A stretch of 15,106 nucleotides of DNA, taken from positions 1 to 15,106 of the forward strand of contig MVJJ01000042.1 in NCBI GenBank assembly GCA_003266145.1, written 5' to 3'. Under the pieces are notes generated by a model that had not been told where the DNA came from, made no database searches, and saw only the letters and a list, made by a program, of their open reading frames with translations. Source of the stretch: Methanosphaera sp. SHI613 (GTDB lineage: Archaea; Methanobacteriota; Methanobacteria; Methanobacteriales; Methanobacteriaceae). Of this stretch, positions 1 through 5,118 are shown one piece after another; the stretch's first letter is position 1; the number at the start of each line of letters is the position of its first letter. The translations under genes and the position numbers were made by a program.

Positions 1-190
1 TTTATTACATTACAATATCATAAATAACAATCAATTTATTATACAGTAATATAGAAAACAACACAATCACATCTAGTGATGTAGGTGAAAAATAAATATT
101 TAATCGTATGTTAGTTCAATATACCTCCATATAAAGAAGTAAAAATACGGGACTTTTTTATTTGACAGTTATTCATAATATGTCATATCA

Positions 191-421
191 TTGAAGAAAA
201 AATATCAGACAATAACCGAACAATCTAAAAAAAAGATGACTGAAAATGAAAGAATAATATTAACATTAAAATCAATAGGGATACTCGGAAAAAAAGGTGT
301 GAAAAAAGTATGTGAAATCTTTCAATTATAAGACGCTTAGGGTTGATATTTAAGTAAATGAAAAAAAGATGCTTAAGAGAATAATTATCCACAATACAAG
401 AGTTTGGAACTGATTGCCAAT
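191..421 (+). pseudogene. Possible remnant of a helix-turn-helix (transposase-like) N-terminus
   Basis: A rightward frame is open from a TTG at 191 (an ATG follows at 236) to TAA at 329-331, giving 46 or 31 residues. The peptide reads like coding sequence: TENERIILTLKSIGILGKKG then VKKVCEIFQL, the spacing expected of the first helices of a helix-turn-helix. After the stop, the next frame continues plausibly (KTLRVDI, stop, VNEKK), as a frameshifted continuation would. Nothing else in bases 1-421 looks coding; 1-190 shows only AT-rich DNA and one 5-bp hairpin (69-82). N-termini of IS transposases often look like this, but I cannot name a family. It runs into the 3' end of the convergent ATPase gene. 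It could also be a chance ORF. Confidence 0.3.
361..367 (-). terminator. T-run downstream of the ATPase gene
   Basis: On the minus strand a run of seven T lies about 55 bases after the ATPase stop codon. Archaeal termination often needs only a T-run. No convincing stem precedes it, so this is a weak call. Confidence 0.3.
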
Positions 422-1615
422 CTAATCCATTGTTAAAAAATCCAACAGATTCATATGAATTACTCCTTGCTGAGAATAATTAAATTCATCCATGGAAATA
501 ACATATTTCGGATAGTTATCCTCAATCATCAGCAATGATCTAAACTCCCTATTTATCGTATCCTCATTAGATAATTCTCTTGTGACCTGAACATAGATCT
601 TTTCACCCATTCTTTTACAGACAAAATCGACTTCAAAATCATCAATCACTCCTATAGTAATCTCATAACCTCTTCTTAAAAGTTCAAAATATACCATATT
701 TTCAATAATCCTGCTATTGTTGAGTTCATTTCTTCCTATACTTACCTGATTAAATCCCTGATCAACACAATAATATTTCTCATTAATGGACAATATTTTT
801 TTACCCTCTAAATCCTCCCTTTGTACTTTATACAGTAAACAAGCATTTGAAAGATATTCCAAATAATTATAAATGGTTTTTGGCGAAACACGTATATTTT
901 CCTCTTTTTTAAGATAGTCAGAAATACTCTTTGCAGATACAATTTTACCAACATTATCCAATAGAAAATCAGTGACCCTTCTAAGTAAATTAGCATCACG
1001 AATACTATATCGTTCTACTATATCCTTAAGAAATATGGAATTGAGTAAATCATTTAAATATTCATATTTATCATATTCATAATCCAAGGACAATAAAAAG
1101 GGAAATCCCCCATAAAGCAGATATTCTTTGAACAATTCTTTAGTAGCTACGGATTTTTTATAATCCAAAAATTCTTTGAATGAAAAAGGATACATCTTGA
1201 TTTCCATATAACGTCCAGTCAAGTACGTGGCTAATTCTCCAGATAATAATTTTGAATTAGAACCTGTAATATAAATATCACAATCATAATCTACCCTATA
1301 AGCATTTATGGATTTTTCCCATCCGTCAACATTCTGAATTTCATCAAAAAATAGGTAGAAATTACCAGTGATGTCTCTGGTTAAGTCAAAGATCAATAAA
1401 TCAAGTTCTCGGGAATTAGAAACATTCTTGTACTTTGAACTTTCAAAATTAATCAGAATGATATTATCCTCGGATATTCCCCTATTAATTAATTCTTCAA
1501 TGATTAATTTAAACATGTAAGATTTTCCACATCTTCTTACGCCCGTAATGACTTTGATAATGTCTTTATCAACTAATGATAAAATCCTGTTCAGATATAA
1601 GTCTCTTTTAACCAT
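422..1615 (-). CDS. AAA+ ATPase of the DUF4143 (ATP-binding, restriction-like C-terminus) family
   Basis: The 397-residue protein has a Walker A motif GVRRCGKS (residues 25-32), a Walker B YLFFDE (87-92), a sensor-1-like ITGSN (116-120) and an arginine-rich TGRY (133-136) followed by the PFSFKEF segment usual in this family. A winged-helix-like middle (about 200-260) leads to the DUF4143 C-terminus, where E305, EVD (328-330) and QV (343-344) sit as in a PD-(D/E)XK-like fold. Such proteins are common, often in multiple copies, in gut methanogens and anaerobes; their true role is unsettled. The start has no Shine-Dalgarno, but a TATA-like element at 1631-1644 places transcription close to the ATG, suggesting a leaderless mRNA. 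It stands alone, flanked by gene debris, which suggests an accessory gene gained by transfer. Family call is firm; function is not. Confidence 0.9.
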   Translation of the reverse strand: MVKRDLYLNRILSLVDKDIIKVITGVRRCGKSYMFKLIIEELINRGISEDNIILINFESSKYKNVSNSRELDLLIFDLTRDITGNFYLFFDEIQNVDGWEKSINAYRVDYDCDIYITGSNSKLLSGELATYLTGRYMEIKMYPFSFKEFLDYKKSVATKELFKEYLLYGGFPFLLSLDYEYDKYEYLNDLLNSIFLKDIVERYSIRDANLLRRVTDFLLDNVGKIVSAKSISDYLKKEENIRVSPKTIYNYLEYLSNACLLYKVQREDLEGKKILSINEKYYCVDQGFNQVSIGRNELNNSRIIENMVYFELLRRGYEITIGVIDDFEVDFVCKRMGEKIYVQVTRELSNEDTINREFRSLLMIEDNYPKYVISMDEFNYSQQGVIHMNLLDFLTMD

Positions 1616-1630
1616 GTATAATTCTTTATT

Positions 1631-1647
1631 GTTATAAATATATAATA
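1631..1647 (-). promoter_or_regulatory. TATA box for the ATPase gene
   Basis: Read leftward, ATTATATATTTATAAC lies with its centre about 25-27 bases before the ATG at 1615. With usual archaeal spacing the transcript would begin at or beside the start codon. The region is AT-rich, so the match alone is not strong. Confidence 0.4.
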
Positions 1648-1734
1648 CTATGTTTTTTGAAAATCAATTTTTAAATACTTATACTTAAATGAATTCTTAA
1701 ATAAGAATATTATAAATTCATACTTTAATAAAAA

Positions 1735-1975
1735 TTGCTGTTGATTCAGGGGTTGTTTCTTCTAGTTAGATTTGTTGATTTTTTTACTGGCAAATTTATT
1801 AGTAAATATAAATTCGTGTTTTTTTTCTTTATTCATTCTTTTACTTGTTATAATTCAATATATCAATCATTATCCTTGAATGTTGGTTTTAGTACATTAA
1901 CAATATTGTACAGAAGTAATCCTTGTTTTGATAGACAGGACTTCAACTTTTACTTCACTATACCCTGACATAAGG
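1735..1975 (-). pseudogene. Degraded reading frame, function unknown
   Basis: The minus strand reads SGYSEVKVEVLSIKTRITSV followed by QYC and a stop. The adjacent frame then continues VLKPTFKDND, stop, YIEL, stop, QVKE, stop, IKKKNTNLYLLINLPVKKST. Two of the three internal stops are TGA where TGG (Trp) would keep the frame open, which is the usual pattern of point decay. The opposite (plus) strand is open for 77 codons from a TTG, but its Phe-rich peptide looks like a shadow of this former gene. The family is not recognised; a transposase C-terminus is a guess from the setting. Between here and 2194 I see only AT-rich DNA without supported features. Confidence 0.3.
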
Positions 1976-2193
1976 AAATAAAAAAATGAAAATAGAACTG
2001 ATAATAATAGAGAAATAAACTATCCTAAAATGAAGACGTTCATCTATAATAAAATTAGGGATATGCATATAAAGAAAAATATGAAAAATTTATCGATATT
2101 TTTTGATTTCGTATTTTAATTAGTTAAAATTCTTATTGGATTAAATTAAGAATTATAATGTCATTAAGATATGTATTAAAGTGTAATAGGTAT

Positions 2194-2203
2194 ATTTAAA
2201 TAC
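2194..2203 (+). promoter_or_regulatory. TATA box upstream of a possible small RNA
   Basis: ATTTAAATAC matches the archaeal TATA consensus and also resembles the elements before the zinc-ribbon and HEPN genes in this window. Usual spacing puts the transcript start near 2222-2226, just before a stable hairpin. Confidence 0.35.
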
Positions 2204-2221
2204 TATCATATTCATAGTATT

Positions 2222-2321
2222 TAATAGAAGAAGTCTGTAAGCAAGATTCTTCATTCATGCGATGTTGTATAAAACTTGTTTTTTTATAATAAAATGAGTT
2301 TTAATCATTACAACATTTTTT
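2222..2321 (+). ncRNA. Candidate structured small RNA
   Basis: No ORF longer than about ten codons is present, but two secondary structures follow a TATA box. The first is GAAGAA-(G)-TCT / AGA-TTCTTC at 2227-2252, nine pairs with one bulged G and the loop GTAAGCA. The second pairs ATGTTGTA (2262-2269) and TAAAAC (2270-2275) with GTTTTA (2298-2303) and TACAACAT (2309-2316), with ATCAT bulged. A T-run (2316-2321) then follows, as at an archaeal terminator. It matches no RNA family I know: no C/D or H/ACA box, no tRNA shape. It could instead be the leader of the small ORF downstream. Confidence 0.3.
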
Positions 2322-2393
2322 AATCGAACCCTTATTTTATACAATTTTCAATCCCATAATGTAATAATATTATCATTATTTATATTACCCATC

Positions 2394-2494
2394 ATAAATA
2401 TACTTATTGTAAATTTACCCTCAACACCATATCCTCCAAAGGGGATTAATTCAGCATGAGAATTATCACCCTTAATCTCAAGGGAGGTGAAATC
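2394..2494 (+). promoter_or_regulatory. Structured leader of the 36-residue ORF, with Shine-Dalgarno in a hairpin
   Basis: A TATA-like ATAAATATA (2394-2402) would start a transcript near 2425. The leader can form ATCC(T)CC-AAA-GGGGAT (2431-2446). It can also form TCACC-CTT / AAG-(GGA)-GGTGA (2466-2490) with the loop AATCTC. The 3' arm of the second hairpin contains the Shine-Dalgarno GGAGGTGA (2483-2490), a near-perfect complement to the 16S rRNA 3' end. The free upstream CCTCC (2433-2437) could also pair with it. This suggests translational control, but the pairings were found by eye only. Confidence 0.35.
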
Positions 2495-2605
2495 ATGAGG
2501 TTTCTTGCTTACAGACAACAGTTAATTTCATTGATAACTATTGTCATAATTTTATTCCCAGAGGTAATAAGTATATTACTCTTATATATCGTTTCATCGA
2601 TATAA
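2495..2605 (+). CDS. Small hydrophobic (single-pass membrane) protein, 36 residues
   Basis: ATG at 2495 follows GGAGGTGA with a four-base gap, among the strongest Shine-Dalgarnos in the window. The peptide starts MRFLAYRQQ and then is almost wholly hydrophobic from residue 10 to 36 (LISLITIVIILF, a Pro-Glu pair, then VISILLLYIV), enough for one membrane helix, perhaps kinked. An in-frame ATG at 2456 would add 13 residues (MRIITLNLKGGEI), but its ribosome site is poor and the Shine-Dalgarno would then be coding, so I prefer 2495. A 7-bp hairpin (2585-2604) covers the stop codon. The neighbours are gene debris and non-coding DNA. Size and hydrophobicity recall small membrane toxins or stress peptides, but no family is recognised. 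Confidence 0.45.
   Translation: MRFLAYRQQLISLITIVIILFPEVISILLLYIVSSI
2585..2604 (+). terminator. Hairpin over the stop of the 36-residue ORF
   Basis: TATATCG and CGATATA form a perfect 7-bp stem with a 6-base loop; the 3' arm enters the TAA at 2603-2605. Only a short T4 follows, so it may act as an mRNA 3'-end structure rather than a full terminator. Confidence 0.35.
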
Positions 2606-2683
2606 ATCTAATTTTAAGGGAAATCATAATAATTCGTAGATAAATGAAGTCAGAAACAAGACAGTTGAACGTGAGGAATGATT

Positions 2684-2857
2684 ATGATAAATTTACATTC
2701 CCCTCCCTATCCAATAAGTATTAACCCTTTAGTAAAAAGTTTATTTATATTTTCCAAGTTTAGGTTGCATAATAAACTATCATTCATAGTTCAGAGAACG
2801 TGCAACAATTCCGTTTCAGAGTTCTTTTGCATGATTTTATTAATAGTATGTTCATGA
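2684..2857 (+). CDS. Doubtful small ORF, 57 codons
   Basis: The frame runs from ATG 2684 (also ATG 2678) to TGA 2855-2857. GAGG at 2673-2676 lies seven bases before 2684, and the stop falls in the loop of a rightward terminator-like hairpin; those are the only supports. The peptide (MINLHSPPYPISINP and onward, with a hydrophobic tail CMILLIVCS) shows no motif. The opposite strand carries fragments of comparable quality, so this may be chance. If real, it would be transcribed in the same direction as the 36-residue ORF. Confidence 0.2.
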   Translation: MINLHSPPYPISINPLVKSLFIFSKFRLHNKLSFIVQRTCNNSVSEFFCMILLIVCS

Positions 2858-2881
2858 GATTAAAATTACTATTATTTTTTT
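2841..2881 (+). terminator. Rightward hairpin/T-run terminator
   Basis: TAATAGTA (2841-2848) and TACTATTA (2867-2874) form a perfect 8-bp stem with an 18-base loop, followed directly by seven T (2875-2881). It implies a rightward transcript through 2200-2840, though the stem is AT-rich. Confidence 0.4.
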
Positions 2882-2952
2882 GTTTAGAATACATAGTTAA
2901 ATTATATACAATTCACATAGCAAAATAATTGTCGCACACCCTAGTTAACTAG

Positions 2953-2982
2953 AAAAAAATATCGGAATGAACTTATCATTCC
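2953..2982 (-). terminator. Terminator of the thiamine operon
   Basis: Read leftward, GGAATGA-TAAGT-TCATTCC is a perfect 7-bp stem with a 5-base loop, then GATA and seven T (2959-2953). The TGA stop of the last gene (2976-2978) is part of the stem. Just beyond is a perfect 12-base palindrome CTAGTTAACTAG (2941-2952). It looks like a bacterial intrinsic terminator. Confidence 0.75.
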
Positions 2983-3281
2983 AATAATTCATTTACTGTG
3001 TCGATTTTTGCCTGCAGGGTTCGGTTTTGTTTGTCACGACGGTCATCTATCTTTATAACCGTGTATACTCTGCCCAATCCCATTTCAAACAATGCCTCCT
3101 GGGCCTTGCCTATAGCAGAATATAACTCTTCGTAGTTATCTGCCTCAATCTGTGTTCCCATGGCAGTCAACTGATATTTAAGACCTGAATCCTTTATTAC
3201 CTGCACGGCCATTGTCACATATTCTTTTAGCTCTGTTGACTGAATTCCAACGGGAAGTATTGCAAAATCTGCGGTTATCAT
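2976..3281 (-). CDS. MTH1187/YkoF-type thiamine-binding protein (UPF0045, DUF77)
   Basis: This 101-residue protein matches the archaeal MTH1187 family in length and pattern: a first strand ITADFAILPVG, a central AMGTQIEA, and the hallmark VYTVIKIDDRRD near residues 73-84. Members are small ferredoxin-like alpha-beta proteins, usually oligomeric, and are thought to bind thiamine or its pyrimidine moiety in the cytoplasm. It follows thiM with a three-base gap, and its Shine-Dalgarno (GAGGTG) lies inside the last codons of thiM, so the two are translationally linked. The pairing with a thiazole-salvage kinase supports a thiamine role here. Start and stop are clear; the stop is embedded in the operon terminator. 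Confidence 0.9.
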   Translation of the reverse strand: MITADFAILPVGIQSTELKEYVTMAVQVIKDSGLKYQLTAMGTQIEADNYEELYSAIGKAQEALFEMGLGRVYTVIKIDDRRDKQNRTLQAKIDTVNELLE

Positions 3282-3284
3282 ATT

Positions 3285-4148
3285 TTACACCTCATATAAC
3301 TTTGAGTATTTAATTAGTTTTTCATCATCCATATTGTATAGTTCATCAATCAGATATGTTCTGAAGGAGCCTGATCCCTCATGATTGTATAGTGTTTTCT
3401 TGTATGCAAGTTCTCCTGCTATATCCATGGATAGTGTTCCAGTTATTGCTGCTTCAAGTGGGTCTGCGACACTGGCGAATGCACCGAGTACTGCTGTTAG
3501 CATGCAGCCGCTTCCGGTTATTCTGCTCATGATTGCCTCACCGTTATCGATTATATAATTGTTTTTTGAGTCTGATATTATGTCTATCGGACCGGATACA
3601 TTTATAACTGTGTTTAATTTTGAGGCTAACTGTGATACTATGTCAATGTTTTCTTCAAGGTTGTTTTCTGATATGATGTCGCTATCGGATACGTCAACTC
3701 CTTTTGCCTTGGATGAAACATCAGTCACATCATATAGATTAGCAAGTGCCTTAATCTCAGACATGTTTCCACGTATGATTGATGGTGTTGATAATTCAAG
3801 CAGTTCGATTGTCGTATCGTTTCTTAGCTTTGATACTCCAAGTGCTATTGGATCTATTACCAGGGGAGTGTTTGTTTCTTTGGTATGTTCTGCTGCTGTT
3901 TTCATAGCCTCTATCTGATTGTCGAGCAATGTACCCATATTTATTACGCATGCACCTGCCAGTTCAACAAACTCCTTTATCTCTGGTGCTTCATTTGCCA
4001 TGGCAGGAGATCCTCCTATAGCAAGTACTGCATTGGCACAGTCATTAATTGTTACATAATTAGTGATACAATGAATAAGGGGAGAGGAATTTCGTAAAAT
4101 TTCAATGTTTTTACTTATATCTTTTAATCGGTTATCATCAATTTTCAT
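3285..4148 (-). CDS. thiM: Hydroxyethylthiazole kinase
   Basis: The enzyme phosphorylates 4-methyl-5-(2-hydroxyethyl)thiazole with ATP, letting the cell salvage the thiazole half of thiamine. The 287 residues show the ThiM signatures in order: PLIHCITNYVTIND (23-36) and GGSPAMANEAPE (45-56) for substrate binding, NMGTL (70-74), LVIDPIALG (96-104), RGNMSEI (126-132), and GSGCM (212-216) with the nucleotide-site/catalytic Cys at 215 (ribokinase-like fold). Length is normal for the family, slightly long. A good Shine-Dalgarno AGGAG lies eight bases before the ATG. It lies between an unknown 111-residue gene (gap about 63 bases, no terminator) and the thiamine-binding gene. No thiD or thiE is nearby. 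The short upstream gap has no room for a TPP riboswitch. Confidence 0.95.
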   Translation of the reverse strand: MKIDDNRLKDISKNIEILRNSSPLIHCITNYVTINDCANAVLAIGGSPAMANEAPEIKEFVELAGACVINMGTLLDNQIEAMKTAAEHTKETNTPLVIDPIALGVSKLRNDTTIELLELSTPSIIRGNMSEIKALANLYDVTDVSSKAKGVDVSDSDIISENNLEENIDIVSQLASKLNTVINVSGPIDIISDSKNNYIIDNGEAIMSRITGSGCMLTAVLGAFASVADPLEAAITGTLSMDIAGELAYKKTLYNHEGSGSFRTYLIDELYNMDDEKLIKYSKLYEV

Positions 4149-4211
4149 ATTAATCTCCTATAATGATTATATTGTATTTAACTATAATCACCATAGGATA
4201 TTTATTTATCG

Positions 4212-4547
4212 TTAATTGATTATAAATTCGGTTCCTATTACATCTACATATACATTTCTTTTAATAGTGTATTTTTTTGGTTTTTCACGTCTGTACTGTG
4301 TGGCTAGTTCAAGTTCTATTGAGCCGGGCTGTGATGTTACGATACATGTTATCTTGTAGATGCATATTTCATCTTTCGGTTTTTTTAGTATTTTTGATGC
4401 ATTTTTTATTATAACACCTATTACCATACTTGAATCGTTTAATTCTAGTTTAATGTATGGATTTATATTTAGTGTAAATTCTTTATGATATATATCCTTT
4501 TTGAAGGTCATTATGTCTTCTTCTTTATTGTAGTCATATAAATCCAT
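4212..4547 (-). CDS. Hypothetical protein, 111 residues
   Basis: I do not recognise this protein. It begins MDLYDYNKEEDIMTF and is predicted from its alternating hydrophobic pattern to be mostly beta-strand (for example YKITCIVTS, SIELELATQY, YTIKRNVYVDVIGTEFI), with a Lys-rich turn in the middle and no signal peptide or membrane segment. The frame is open to ATG 4562 (five extra residues), but a GGAG lies nine bases before ATG 4547, so the shorter form is preferred. A TATA-like element at 4591-4600 fits either. It precedes thiM in the same direction with no terminator between, so it may belong to the thiamine transcript, although nothing in its sequence points to thiamine. Confidence 0.7.
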   Translation of the reverse strand: MDLYDYNKEEDIMTFKKDIYHKEFTLNINPYIKLELNDSSMVIGVIIKNASKILKKPKDEICIYKITCIVTSQPGSIELELATQYRREKPKKYTIKRNVYVDVIGTEFIIN

Positions 4548-4590
4548 TATTACAATCTCCATGATTTGTTAATAATATTATGTATTTATT

Positions 4591-4600
4591 CCTATAAATA
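4591..4600 (-). promoter_or_regulatory. TATA-like element for the 111-residue gene and possibly thiM
   Basis: Leftward TATTTATAGG would start a transcript near 4569, leaving a leader of about 22 bases that contains the GGAG preferred for start 4547. A second TATA-like stretch (about 4196-4209) could serve thiM alone. Confidence 0.35.
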
Positions 4601-4633
4601 ATTATTAATAAAAAATAGTTTAATGAATTATAA

Positions 4634-4653
4634 TAGAAAATTTATATTTTCTA
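4634..4653. repeat. Short inverted repeat in the divergent gap
   Basis: TAGAAAAT and ATTTTCTA form a perfect 8-bp pair around TTAT. It lies between the leftward 111-residue gene and the rightward zinc-ribbon gene, a gap of about 297 bases (4548-4844) that otherwise shows only AT-rich DNA and the two promoters. It might be an operator or chance. Confidence 0.25.
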
Positions 4654-4810
4654 ATTTAAGCCTTTCATGAATGTTCTTTTAGTAAATAAAATTTTTTCAT
4701 TAACTCCAGTTGCAATAACATGAAATTAATTAATGATAAACCCATATAAGAGCATATAACTATTACTTTTAAAAATAGAAAAAATAATCATTAAATTCAA
4801 TCAAGAAATA

Positions 4811-4820
4811 ATATTTAAAT
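4811..4820 (+). promoter_or_regulatory. TATA box of the zinc-ribbon gene
   Basis: ATATTTAAAT is centred about 28 bases before the ATG at 4845, with no Shine-Dalgarno between. The transcript should begin within a few bases of the ATG, i.e. be leaderless. Confidence 0.5.
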
Positions 4821-4844
4821 AAACATAAGTTAATATTAATAAAT

Positions 4845-5021
4845 ATGAAATTAAAAATATGCCCCAGATGTGGCTCATCAGATATAGAGTGGACACTTCC
4901 ACAAAACTGGTCAATGTGTTCATGCAACGACTGTTCATTCACGGGACCAGTTATAGAAGCAGACAAACAGACACAGAAAAAACTACAGAAAAAATGGGCT
5001 AAGAAAAAGCATAAAAAATAG
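4845..5021 (+). CDS. Small zinc-ribbon protein, 58 residues
   Basis: The protein starts MKLKICPRCGSSDIEW. It has two cysteine pairs, CPRC (C6, C9) and CNDC (C27, C30), in the spacing of a zinc ribbon, with a further Cys at 25. The last third is strongly basic (KKLQKKWAKKKHKK), which suggests nucleic-acid contact. Small ribbons of this kind are widespread and mostly unstudied in methanogens; transcription, translation and RNA-modification factors all use the fold. It is a single gene that faces the HEPN gene end to end. No Shine-Dalgarno is seen; the TATA spacing supports a leaderless start. The frame on the other strand here is a shadow. Four well-placed cysteines make a chance ORF unlikely. 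Confidence 0.8.
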   Translation: MKLKICPRCGSSDIEWTLPQNWSMCSCNDCSFTGPVIEADKQTQKKLQKKWAKKKHKK

Positions 5022-5058
5022 CCTTAACATTATAAAATGAATGAAAACAATGAACGAT

Positions 5059-5118
5059 AAAAAAAACACATTTAGAAGAATGTTAGATAATCTTTATGAT
5101 TAATAATCATTATCTAAC
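5059..5118 (-). terminator. Terminator of the HEPN gene
   Basis: Read leftward, GTTAGATA (5118-5111) pairs with TATCTAAC (5089-5082). Inside it, ATGAT and ATCAT form a second stem around a short loop, with one asymmetric bulge. About 15 bases later come eight T (5066-5059). The TAA stop (5110-5112) lies within the structure. In the rightward direction the same stem lacks a T-run. Confidence 0.6.

Noticed and set aside
123..128. Minus-strand GGAGGT (possible ribosome site)
   Set aside because: No start codon followed by an open frame lies within a suitable distance leftward.
1735..1968. 77-codon rightward ORF from a TTG
   Set aside because: Phe-rich low-complexity peptide with no ribosome site; it is the antisense of a degraded minus-strand frame.
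3559..3918. 119-codon rightward ORF
   Set aside because: Entirely inside thiM on the other strand; thiM has full family motifs.
4149..4211. TPP riboswitch before thiM
   Set aside because: Only 63 bases between genes and no TPP aptamer core motifs such as CTGAGA; ordinary Shine-Dalgarno present.
4769..4966. 65-codon leftward ORF
   Set aside because: Antisense to the zinc-ribbon gene, whose four spaced cysteines and promoter support the plus strand.
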